6,224 bases of DNA, from positions 1 through 6,224 of the forward strand of contig CABQMM010000082.1 of NCBI GenBank assembly GCA_902465215.1. Reading direction: 5' to 3'. Below, in pieces: positions 1 to 5,856 of this stretch. The notes under the pieces were generated by a model that was not told the DNA's origin, did not search any database, and worked only from the letters and a program-made list of their open reading frames with translations. Each line of letters starts with the position of its first letter. The first letter of the stretch is position 1. The DNA is from an uncultured Bacillota bacterium (lineage in GTDB: Bacteria > Bacillota > Clostridia > Peptostreptococcales > Anaerovoracaceae). Made by a program: the position numbers and the translations under genes.

Positions 1-7
1 CCGCCGA

Positions 8-19
8 AAATGGCCATTT
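8..19. repeat. 12-bp perfect palindrome
   Basis: AAATGGCCATTT reads identically on both strands. It lies at the left edge of the window, just before a GC-rich hairpin, in DNA with no supportable gene. It could be an operator or part of a longer repeat that begins outside the window. A 12-bp palindrome can also arise by chance, so no function is assigned. Confidence 0.3.
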
Positions 20-33
20 CAAAACAATTTGAG

Positions 34-58
34 GGGGCCGGCCGGAAGGCCCGGCCCC
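34..58. repeat. GC-rich hairpin ending in CCCCTAC; intergenic palindromic repeat or terminator
   Basis: GGGGCCGG (34-41) is the exact reverse complement of CCGGCCCC (51-58). The stem can be extended by C42-G49 and C43-G48 with a bulged C50, closing a GGAA loop. The hairpin is followed by TACTTTTGC. A stem followed by a short T-run fits a Rho-independent terminator for a gene lying to the left. The layout, a GC palindrome ending in CCCCTAC, also resembles dispersed intergenic palindromic repeats that are common in Clostridia genomes (recalled from general knowledge). The sequence alone does not separate the two options. Confidence 0.5.
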
Positions 59-129
59 TACTTTTGCATATAAGAGAGTGGCGGCCTTGATGGCATGACA
101 CAGAAATTTCATAAAATGAAAATAACTGG

Positions 130-158
130 TTGTAAAAAGTTGGAATGTGTTGTACAAT
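130..158 (+). promoter_or_regulatory. Possible sigma-70/sigma-A promoter for the nuclease-GNAT transcript
   Basis: TTGTAA (130-135) and TACAAT (153-158) match the -35 and -10 consensus at 4 of 6 and 5 of 6 positions, separated by exactly 17 bp. Transcription would begin near 165, giving an untranslated leader of about 200 nt that contains most of the inverted-repeat field. The motif is a by-eye match in AT-rich DNA, where chance matches are frequent. Confidence 0.4.
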
Positions 159-297
159 CTATTATATCAAGCTTAAAAAGCCAATTTTTACAGCCTGCAG
201 TACCAAAACAAATATGAAAAAGCCCTGCATGGAAGGAGAATTTGGCTTTTTGAACGATTTACAAAGTTAAAGCCAATTTTATGTACCAAAAGTAATG

Positions 298-344
298 ATT
301 ATTTTGGCTATATTTGAGAAACTATATCAAAAAGCCAAAATAGT
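298..344 (+). promoter_or_regulatory. Hairpin just upstream of the nuclease ribosome site
   Basis: Positions 298-309 pair with 333-344 over twelve positions, including one G-T pair; the core is TTTTGGCT against AGCCAAAA. Inside it, ATAT 310-313 can pair with ATAT 324-327, leaving 328-332 bulged. The structure ends 8 nt before the GGAGGG ribosome site, so in RNA it could affect initiation of the nuclease gene. In DNA it would be a paired half-site operator. A closely similar hairpin recurs at 393-432. Confidence 0.5.
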
Positions 345-352
345 AAAAAAAT

Positions 353-358
353 GGAGGG
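353..358 (+). promoter_or_regulatory. Ribosome binding site of the nuclease-like gene
   Basis: GGAGGG lies 6 nt before the ATG at 365. It is a strong Shine-Dalgarno match and fixes the start. There is no later Met until residue 109, and the conserved-looking PEGSL segment at residues 29-33 would be lost with any later start. Confidence 0.8.
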
Positions 359-364
359 ATTTGG

Positions 365-1153
365 ATGTATTTTGAGGAGGATTTGGCTCGTATTTTGGCT
401 GATTTGAGCGGACGCCTTGCAAAAAGCCAAAATGAGCTTGCACAATGTCCAGAGGGAAGCCTTGTTCACGAAATACGCAATAAGGACGATTGGTTCTTTC
501 AATTTCAAAGAACGATTGACGGAAAAAGACGGCGAAATCTTATAAAAAGAGACGGAAAAGTATTAAAAGGTTTACTTAGAAAAAACTATTTGCAAAGCGA
601 AATAAGTATTCTTAAAAAGGATGTAAAAATTTTAGAGAAGACCTTAGAAGGTTACATATCATTTGCACCGGACGACATACTGGAGAGAATGCCGGAACGC
701 TTTAGGAGTTTTCCGAAAGAGTATTTCTTTCCTCAGCCGAAGGAAGACGACTGGGCAAGCCAGCCGTATGAACAGAGCAGCTATAAGACCGAGAGGAAAA
801 TTCATACAACGAGCAGAGGGCTTCTGGTGCGGTCTAAGTCAGAGCTTGCAATTTCGGAGGCATTCTATAAATACGACGTACCGTTTCGGTATGAGCAGGT
901 GCTGGAGATTGGAACATATCGGGTTGCGCCGGATTTTATGCCGAGGAACAAGCGAACGAGCGAGCAGTTTTATTGGGAACACTGCGGGATGCCGGAGGAC
1001 GAAGAATATATGAGGCACCATAAGTGGAAAATGAATCTTTATGGGAGCGTTGGGATTGTGCCGTGGAAAAATTTGATTGTCAGCTATGACGGCGCAGACG
1101 GAACGCTGAACATTGCGGAGATTGAAAGTGTGATTAGAAATAAACTTTTGTAG
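365..1153 (+). CDS. PD-(D/E)XK nuclease-like protein, orphan, function unknown
   Basis: This 262-residue protein is predicted cytoplasmic, with no signal peptide or membrane segment. Residues 1-27 look helical. Residues 29-62 (PEGSL, then a GKRRRNLIKRDGK segment) followed by a helical, Lys-rich stretch to about 96 resemble the N-terminal half of a family of Clostridia hypothetical proteins known from memory. The C-terminal part, about 148-262, looks like a PD-(D/E)XK nuclease core: RSKSE (Glu160), PDF (Asp190), YWEH (Glu205) and a following HHKWK segment (Lys220/Lys222), ending in PWKNLIVSYD. The catalytic assignment is inferred from motif order and has not been tested against a profile. DNA cleavage is therefore plausible, but neither the substrate nor the pathway can be read. 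The gene is preceded by the repeat array, which continues into codons 6-23, and is followed 21 bp later by a GNAT gene, probably in one transcript. Base composition changes sharply inside the gene near 660. Confidence 0.75.
   Translation: MYFEEDLARILADLSGRLAKSQNELAQCPEGSLVHEIRNKDDWFFQFQRTIDGKRRRNLIKRDGKVLKGLLRKNYLQSEISILKKDVKILEKTLEGYISFAPDDILERMPERFRSFPKEYFFPQPKEDDWASQPYEQSSYKTERKIHTTSRGLLVRSKSELAISEAFYKYDVPFRYEQVLEIGTYRVAPDFMPRNKRTSEQFYWEHCGMPEDEEYMRHHKWKMNLYGSVGIVPWKNLIVSYDGADGTLNIAEIESVIRNKLL
393..432 (+). promoter_or_regulatory. Second TTTTGGCT hairpin, inside the nuclease coding region
   Basis: TTTTGGCT at 393-400 pairs with AGCCAAAA at 425-432 across a 24-nt interval, nearly the same geometry as the 302-309/333-340 pair (23 nt). 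The two loops also share ATTTGAG directly after the left arm. The duplicated block is translated as residues 10-23 of the nuclease-like protein. It may be a regulatory element in the coding region or a trace of repeat expansion. Confidence 0.5.
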
Positions 1154-1174
1154 GAAAAAGCAAAGCGGAGGTTT

Positions 1175-1648
1175 ATGAAAATGTTGCGAAAGGCAGATAC
1201 GAAAGACAAATTGGCGTGGGTCAGACTGAACAAAGAATTTATGAACTTCGAGGTACAGGATGGCGACCTTTGGAATCATGTGGACGAAGCGAAGGACGAA
1301 GAACTTGCCGATGTGTTTGACGAGGCATTGAAGAAACCGGAACACATTACGATTTTTATGATTGAATCGCCGGATGGTGATGTGATAGGTTTTGCAAACC
1401 TTATGACGATTTTCAGCGTTTGGGCCGGAGGCTTTGCACTGATCATTGACGATTTGTTTCTAGTACCGGAGCACCAAGGGCAGGGGTATGGAAGACAAGT
1501 CATGAAGGAAATTGAAGATTACGCACGAGAAAAGGGATACAAACGACTGCAATTCCAGTCGGAAGAAACGAATCCGGCAGCGAAGGCTTTTTATAAGAAG
1601 CTTGGATATCAGCCGGGAGATATGAGCTTTTATGTGCGATACTTATAA
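1175..1648 (+). CDS. GNAT-family N-acetyltransferase
   Basis: This 157-residue protein should transfer the acetyl group of acetyl-CoA to an amine of an unidentified substrate. The GNAT fold is clear: an N-terminal acceptor-side part (1-55, acidic around 35-50), beta strands around 57-65 and 87-97, the acetyl-CoA pyrophosphate loop Q101-G-Q-G-Y-G106 after VPEH, and the later N133-P-A-A-K-A-F-Y-K-K-L-G-Y145 element typical of the family. The length is usual for a single-domain GNAT. GGAGG at 1167-1171 lies only 3 nt before the ATG at 1175 but 9 nt before a second in-frame ATG at 1181, so Met3 may be the real start (155 residues). It follows the nuclease-like gene by 21 bp, suggesting co-transcription. 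The substrate could be a small molecule, a protein or an antibiotic; nothing in the sequence decides. Confidence 0.88.
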   Translation: MKMLRKADTKDKLAWVRLNKEFMNFEVQDGDLWNHVDEAKDEELADVFDEALKKPEHITIFMIESPDGDVIGFANLMTIFSVWAGGFALIIDDLFLVPEHQGQGYGRQVMKEIEDYAREKGYKRLQFQSEETNPAAKAFYKKLGYQPGDMSFYVRYL

Positions 1649-1743
1649 AAACTGTTGCTTACGCCAAAGCTGATAGGGGGCGCATGACCTCACATCAATC
1701 AGGGCGGAAGGCAGCACAAATTCAGACAGAAAGGAAGACAAAA
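1649..1743 (+). other. Spacer between the GNAT gene and the GlmL-like gene
   Basis: No hairpin plus T-run terminator and no convincing promoter were seen in these 95 bp, so readthrough from the GNAT gene is possible. An ATG at 1684 is in frame with the next gene, and AGGGGG ends only 3 nt before it. That start would add 20 residues of low-complexity, basic sequence (TSHQSGRKAAQIQTERKTK) not expected in this family, so it is rejected as the start. Confidence 0.5.
1731..1737 (+). promoter_or_regulatory. Ribosome binding site deciding the GlmL-like start at 1744
   Basis: AAGGAAG ends 6 nt before the ATG at 1744. The same AGAAAGGAA-type purine block precedes orr, so both genes appear to use the same style of initiation site. 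This spacing favours 1744 over the in-frame ATG at 1684. Confidence 0.75.
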
Positions 1744-3561
1744 ATGAGAGTAGATGTTTTAGTTGCGGAAATCGGATCGACCACGACGGTTGTAAATGCG
1801 TTTAAGGATCTTGACAGCGATAATCCGGTGTTTTGGGCACAAGGGCAGGCCCCGACATCCGTATTGGAAGGAGATGTTCGTATCGGCCTGCAGGGCGCGA
1901 TTGACGATCTTTGCAGGAAGATGGAAATCGACAGTCTGGAATATGACGAGATGCTTGCCACATCATCGGCCGCAGGCGGTCTGAAAATGACAGTACACGG
2001 GCTGGTATATGATATGACGGCTAAGGCTGCGCGAGAAGCGGCACTTGGCGCGGGCGGCATCATTCATAACATCACCGTTGGAAGACTGAGAAGAAGCGAC
2101 CTCGCAAAGATTAAGGAAATCAACCCGAACCTCATCCTGATTGCAGGCGGCGTTGATTACGGCGAAAGAGATACTGCGATATACAACGCGGAAATGATAA
2201 GAAACATGGGTCTGCACACGCCTGTGGTTTATGCCGGAAACATTGAAAATCAGGAAGAAATGAAGCTGATTTTTGATGAGGAAAGCGGCCAGAGACTCTA
2301 CCTCGTAGACAATGTTTATCCGAAAATTGACACGCTGAATGTAGAGCCTTGCCGAAAGGTTATTCAGGATGCGTTTGAAGACAATATTACGAAAGCCCCG
2401 GGCATGGAGCATGTGCGCGACATGGTAAATGGGCCGATTATCCCGACACCGGGCGCGGTTATGGAATGCACGAAACTGCTTTATGACTGCATCGGTGATG
2501 TTATGACCATCGACGTTGGCGGTGCGACGACAGATGTTCACGCAGTGACCGAAGACTCTGACGCGGTTGCGAGAATTTTGACGGCACCGGAACCGAAGGC
2601 AAAGAGAACCGTAGAAGGCGACCTTGGCGTTTATGTAAACCGCATGAAGGTAATTGAATCCATCGGCGAAGAAAAGCTCAGAAAAGAATGTGAAGAAAAG
2701 CTCCACATCGACCTCGACAAAACGCTTGAAACTTACAAGGCGATTCCGAAGAATGAAGACGAATTCAAGCTGGTTGAAAGACTTACCGAGGAGGCTGTTT
2801 TGAGGGCAGTTGAACGCCATGCAGGCTCAATCCGGTATGTGTACGGTCCGACGGGAAGACAGACGCTGGCAGAGGGCAAGGACCTGACGCAGATCAAATA
2901 CATCGTGGGCACGGGAGGCGCGCTCACGAGACTTCCGCACAGAGTGGAAATCATGGAAGAAATCGCAAAGGACAACGAGACTGGAATGAAACTTTATCCG
3001 CCTGAGTCCGTGAAGATCCTTGTGGATAACGACTATATCATGGCATCGCTGGGCGTTCTTTCCAAGACACACAGACAGGGTGCAATTAAACTCCTCGCAA
3101 AGAGCCTGCACATGGAGCTGAAAGAAAACGAGCATGTTGTAAACAAAGCGGCATTTATCGAAGAGCTTCAGAGACTTTCCGCGGCGCGCAAGGCGAAAGA
3201 AGAAGAAACGCAGAAGCACATTGAAGAGATGGAAGCGATGGGTTACGATTTGACGGATTACAAGGAAGCCCTTGCCGAAAAGATTGGAGGAGCTACGAAG
3301 GAAGAGGTCGAGGCTGCTAAGGCAGAAGCACTTGTCAGCGACCGCTCCGTTAAAAAAGGTGCGGACCTGATCGTAAATGCAGAGGAGGCACAAAGCGCAG
3401 CAGCTAAGGCGCGGGACGATGACTACGACCCGGCGCAGCATGTGATGCGTGCGTGCGGTGAGGTTGACGGCAGACCGAATTGCAACCATGAATGCTGGGC
3501 GTGCATGCGAACGCATTGTCCATACAGAGATAAAAATGCAAAAAGGCCGGAAGGCAGGTAA
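1744..3561 (+). CDS. GlmL/MutL-family ornithine degradation accessory protein (ASKHA ATPase fold)
   Basis: This 605-residue protein belongs to the GlmL/MutL family, which accompanies adenosylcobalamin-dependent mutases and is proposed to act as their chaperone or reactivase. Actin/Hsp70-type nucleotide motifs are visible: phosphate-1 VAEIGSTTT (7-15), phosphate-2 MTIDVGGATTD (254-264) and an adenosine-type IVGTGGA (387-393). After the core there is a charged helical stretch (about 470-498, then 500-540), then a tail with Cys571, 580, 584, 587 and 592, in the pattern NCNHECWACMRTHCPY, which looks able to bind metal or an Fe-S cluster. Glutamate mutase MutL is remembered as about 460 residues, so the C-terminal part is an extension relative to it. 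orr starts 15 bp downstream, and this pairing is typical of D-ornithine fermentation clusters, where the protein would serve ornithine 4,5-aminomutase OraSE. oraS and oraE are not seen in the window. The start at 1744 is chosen from its ribosome site; 1684 is the longer alternative. Confidence 0.9.
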   Translation: MRVDVLVAEIGSTTTVVNAFKDLDSDNPVFWAQGQAPTSVLEGDVRIGLQGAIDDLCRKMEIDSLEYDEMLATSSAAGGLKMTVHGLVYDMTAKAAREAALGAGGIIHNITVGRLRRSDLAKIKEINPNLILIAGGVDYGERDTAIYNAEMIRNMGLHTPVVYAGNIENQEEMKLIFDEESGQRLYLVDNVYPKIDTLNVEPCRKVIQDAFEDNITKAPGMEHVRDMVNGPIIPTPGAVMECTKLLYDCIGDVMTIDVGGATTDVHAVTEDSDAVARILTAPEPKAKRTVEGDLGVYVNRMKVIESIGEEKLRKECEEKLHIDLDKTLETYKAIPKNEDEFKLVERLTEEAVLRAVERHAGSIRYVYGPTGRQTLAEGKDLTQIKYIVGTGGALTRLPHRVEIMEEIAKDNETGMKLYPPESVKILVDNDYIMASLGVLSKTHRQGAIKLLAKSLHMELKENEHVVNKAAFIEELQRLSAARKAKEEETQKHIEEMEAMGYDLTDYKEALAEKIGGATKEEVEAAKAEALVSDRSVKKGADLIVNAEEAQSAAAKARDDDYDPAQHVMRACGEVDGRPNCNHECWACMRTHCPYRDKNAKRPEGR

Positions 3562-3576
3562 AGAAAGGAAAGAAAA

Positions 3577-4665
3577 ATGTATCCAAGATTAGTAGTTGAT
3601 TTAAAGAAGCTGAGAAGTAATTTGGACGCATGTGCCAAGATTGTAAAGGAAGACGCAGGCTGCTCCCTGATGATTGTAACGAAGGGACTTTGTGCGGATA
3701 AAGAAATGGCGCATATGGTTGCTGCCCATCCGGCGGTTGATTTTATGGCGGACTCCCGTGTCGCGAACATCAAAACATACGCAGACGAGGCAAGAGCAAA
3801 CGGAAAGAAGACCGTTCTCCTGAGAATCCCGATGCACTGTGAAGTCGCAGATGTTGTAAAATACGTAGACCTCAGCTTTAACTCGGAGCTTTCCACAATC
3901 CGGCTTCTCAATGAAGAGGCTGCAAAAGCAGGAATCAAGCATAACATTTTGCTGATGATCGATATGGGCGACCTCAGAGAAGGCATTTTCTATCAGAAGG
4001 AAGACCTGATTTTCGAGGCGGTTTCCGAAATTATGACAATGGAAAACATCAATCTCTACGGCGTTGGCGTGAACCTGACCTGCTACGGTGCAATCATTCC
4101 GAAGCAGGATAACCTTGGAGGGCTTGTTGCGATTGCGCGTAAGATTGAAGAAAAGTTTGGAATTAAACTGAATGTGATTTCCGGCGGAAACTCCAGCTCA
4201 ATTTACCTGATTTGGAAAGAAGGACTTCCGGAAGGAATCAATAACCTCAGACTTGGAGAATCCTTCCTGCTCGGAAACGATACGGCTTATGGGGAAACCG
4301 TTCCGGGATGCGTTCACGATACCCTTACGCTCGAAGCACAGATTGTTGAACTGAAGGAAAAGCCGTCCCTTCCGATCGGTGAAGTGGGCGTTGACGCTTT
4401 TGGTGAAAAACCGTATTACGAAGACAGAGGAATCATGAAGCGTGCGATTATCGCAGTCGGCAAGCAGGATACGGACCTTGGAGGAATGATTCCGACAGAT
4501 GCACAGATTGAAATCATGGGAGGATCTTCCGACCACACAATTCTTGATGTGACACATTCAGACAAAGAATATAAGGTCGGCGATGTTGTGGCATTTACGG
4601 TGGAATACGGCGCGATGCTGAAGCTTGCAACCAGCCCGTATGTTGAAAAAGTATATGTCAAATAG
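3577..4665 (+). CDS. orr: Ornithine racemase (PLP-dependent, alanine racemase N-terminal fold)
   Basis: This 362-residue cytoplasmic enzyme is predicted to interconvert L- and D-ornithine, supplying D-ornithine to ornithine 4,5-aminomutase in Stickland-type ornithine fermentation. The N-terminal part matches the alanine racemase TIM-barrel fold: start MYPRLVVDLKKLRSNL, probable PLP-binding Lys36 in MIVTKG, MIDMGDLREG (127-136), ISGGNSSS (201-208), a phosphate-binding type segment, and LRLGE (224-228). The C-terminal beta domain carries GGSSDHTILDV (315-325) and the family-like end TSPYVEKVYVK. Length and motifs suit Orr/YhfX-type racemases better than classical alanine racemase. The gene is 15 bp after the GlmL-like gene with an AAAGGAAAG ribosome site (3564-3572), so the two are almost certainly one transcript, ended by the hairpin at 4682-4715. 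Substrate specificity rests on family resemblance and this neighbour; another amino acid racemase remains possible. Confidence 0.9.
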   Translation: MYPRLVVDLKKLRSNLDACAKIVKEDAGCSLMIVTKGLCADKEMAHMVAAHPAVDFMADSRVANIKTYADEARANGKKTVLLRIPMHCEVADVVKYVDLSFNSELSTIRLLNEEAAKAGIKHNILLMIDMGDLREGIFYQKEDLIFEAVSEIMTMENINLYGVGVNLTCYGAIIPKQDNLGGLVAIARKIEEKFGIKLNVISGGNSSSIYLIWKEGLPEGINNLRLGESFLLGNDTAYGETVPGCVHDTLTLEAQIVELKEKPSLPIGEVGVDAFGEKPYYEDRGIMKRAIIAVGKQDTDLGGMIPTDAQIEIMGGSSDHTILDVTHSDKEYKVGDVVAFTVEYGAMLKLATSPYVEKVYVK

Positions 4666-4681
4666 AGCGTGAAATAAATGA

Positions 4682-4715
4682 AAAAGGATGAGAGGAAAAA
4701 ACTTCTCATCCTTTT
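4682..4715. terminator. Bidirectional Rho-independent terminator
   Basis: AAAAGGATGAGA (4682-4693) pairs perfectly with TCTCATCCTTTT (4704-4715); two further pairs (one G-T) leave an A6 loop. It begins 16 bp after the orr stop and ends 4 bp before the stop codon of the opposing DUF2804 gene. A/T-runs on both flanks allow termination of both convergent transcripts. Confidence 0.9.
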
Positions 4716-4719
4716 AAAG

Positions 4720-5850
4720 TTACCATTTATTTGTTACTTTTTCTGCAAATCCCAGGAAGTCTTTCACCTCTATGACAGTTCCGTCGTCGAGAACGACCTT
4801 TCCTGCAAATTTTCCGAAGACCTGATGCTGATCCGATGACACCAGTTTTGCATCCGTGAGCGCTGCACGATCGATAATAGGGATAAAATCCATTTCGAAC
4901 CGGCCATCATCACTTGTAAATGTCCAAGGACTCATATAATCTTCAATCATGTCCATGGTGACGACACACCTTCCTGACGAACCGCCGCAGCATCCGCCGT
5001 GCGTGATGTAATTTTTGTTTTTCATCGGAATATGAAAAGTCACCTGACTGAGCTTGTGGGCTTTGCCGTCATAAAAAATCATGTTTTCGCTGGCTGCCGA
5101 GGTATCACCAAAGCCGTAACCGATGTTCCAGCCGAACCGCTTCCCGTCAGGAGCAAGGCCGGAGGCACTTCCCCAGTACCAGGTGTTCTTATATGTCCAG
5201 ACACCGCGACCCCAGTCGAGCGTTCCAAAGGACTTTCCTTCCGGGAATTCATAAGTCTTGTCACCATAGACAACGAATCCGGCCGCAGGCATGCAATTGA
5301 TTTTCTGATTGTAATAAAAGGCCGTTTTTTTCTCCGCAAACGGAGTTGCGATCACCATACTGTCATCGGCAGGGCAATTGAGAGTGATTTTGCCGTCGAT
5401 GGGCTTCTTATCACAGAAATTATCCATGTGAAATTCCAGAATGCGCTCACTGCCGTTATTTATGAAGTTAATAAAGTAGCCTTTTCCTTTTGTTTTGACA
5501 TCGCCCGACACACTCGATGAAGGAAGATCTTTCTTCCCGAACGTGAAAGCGGTAATTGGGCTGTTTGTATGCTCCCACGGGATCGCAAAGTCAAGGAGCG
5601 AAATACTGTCAAGTCCCATATAGGAATTGTCGTCAATGGTAAGGGCAACAGCGAAGCTGTCACAGGCAATAAGATAGTAATCCCATTCCTTAATCCTAAA
5701 TCCCGGTGCTTTGATTGCGGAACGGTCATAATTCAAAATCAGTCTTTTTGCGTAGCCGGCCTCTGTGAGGCAGCCGTTTGCATCCAATAAATCATGTGGC
5801 TGTTTTATCTCATGCTGAGAAGAACTCGCAGCTGTAAACATCTTTTCCAT
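4720..5850 (-). CDS. DUF2804 family protein
   Basis: This 376-residue protein has no evident signal peptide or membrane segment. It is recognised by the DUF2804 signature around 209-231 (GTLDWGRGVWTYKNTWYWGS), followed by GWNIGYGFGD (240-249), and by the C-terminal pattern SPWTF, DDGRFEMDFIP (314-324), QVFGKFAGKV and a terminal Trp. The sequence is rich in beta-strand and aromatic residues, in keeping with a beta-rich fold. No catalytic role is established for the family, and none is suggested here. GGCCGGSSGRC (285-295) is a small Cys/Gly-rich insert that stands out. The start at 5850 is supported by AGGAGA (5862-5857) 6 nt upstream; Met4 is a weaker alternative. It lies 54 bp downstream of the flavin reductase-rubredoxin gene on the same strand with no clear terminator between, so the two may be co-transcribed. 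It converges on orr. Confidence 0.85.
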   Translation of the reverse strand: MEKMFTAASSSQHEIKQPHDLLDANGCLTEAGYAKRLILNYDRSAIKAPGFRIKEWDYYLIACDSFAVALTIDDNSYMGLDSISLLDFAIPWEHTNSPITAFTFGKKDLPSSSVSGDVKTKGKGYFINFINNGSERILEFHMDNFCDKKPIDGKITLNCPADDSMVIATPFAEKKTAFYYNQKINCMPAAGFVVYGDKTYEFPEGKSFGTLDWGRGVWTYKNTWYWGSASGLAPDGKRFGWNIGYGFGDTSAASENMIFYDGKAHKLSQVTFHIPMKNKNYITHGGCCGGSSGRCVVTMDMIEDYMSPWTFTSDDGRFEMDFIPIIDRAALTDAKLVSSDQHQVFGKFAGKVVLDDGTVIEVKDFLGFAEKVTNKW

Positions 5851-5856
5851 TTCACA

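Larger units (their letters stand above)
59..364. other. AT-rich intergenic/leader region without a gene
   Basis: No reading frame with a start, a ribosome site and a recognisable protein was seen on either strand. The stretch contains a small inverted repeat (TTTCAT 107-112 and ATGAAA 116-121), a possible promoter at 130-158, and from 175 onward the AAAAAGCCAAAA-type repeat field described separately. By hand count, 181-360 has 56 G or C in 180 bases (31%), clearly lower than the ornithine genes downstream. A minus-strand frame at 308-508 reads through the repeats and is not credible as a gene. Confidence 0.6.
175..432. repeat. Array of AAAAAGCCAAAA / TTTTGGCTTTTT repeats in both orientations
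   Basis: About nine copies of an A-run-GCC-A-run motif or its complement occur in about 260 bp. Copies on the given strand are at 175-184 (AAAAAGCCAA), 217-224 (AAAAAGCC), 269-276 (AAAGCCAA), 329-340 and 421-432 (both AAAAAGCCAAAA). Complementary copies are at 241-251 (TTTGGCTTTTT), 302-309 (TTTTGGCT), 382-388 (TTTGGCT) and 393-400 (TTTTGGCT). Opposed copies can pair: 217-224 with 244-251, 242-249 with 269-276, 302-309 with 333-340, and 393-400 with 425-432. A second word, GTACCAAAA, occurs at 200-208 and 283-291, downstream of similar AAGCCAATTTT copies, so a longer unit may be duplicated. The array crosses the start codon and covers codons 6-23 of the nuclease gene. Candidate roles are clustered operator sites, alternative mRNA hairpins, or a mobile-element/nuclease recognition array. 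Confidence 0.75.

Noticed and set aside
175..432. CRISPR array
   Set aside because: The repeats are about 8-12 bp, in both orientations and irregularly spaced, without uniform spacers or cas genes.
365..1153. Transposase or RAYT-type gene tied to REP-like hairpins
   Set aside because: The protein has no HUH motif, DDE pattern or recombinase signature; its motifs fit a PD-(D/E)XK nuclease better.
839..1345. Minus-strand frame of 168 codons across the nuclease and GNAT genes
   Set aside because: It spans the junction of two plus-strand genes that have ribosome sites and family motifs; its own translation shows no domain.
1684..1743. Longer start for the GlmL-like protein at 1684
   Set aside because: The spacing from AGGGGG is only 3 nt, and the extra 20 residues precede the expected first beta strand. 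The ATG at 1744 has a well-spaced AAGGAAG.
1963..2820. Long minus-strand open frame (285 codons) opposite the GlmL-like gene
   Set aside because: It lies wholly inside a well-supported coding region, encodes no recognisable domain, and has Phe/Arg/Asn-rich shadow composition.
2827..3986. Overlapping minus-strand frames opposite the GlmL-like and orr genes
   Set aside because: They are shadows of conserved genes on the other strand, with Cys/Phe/Leu-rich composition and no recognisable motifs.
4999..5520. Plus-strand frame of 173 codons opposite DUF2804
   Set aside because: It is antisense to the DUF2804 signature region and has no recognisable protein features.
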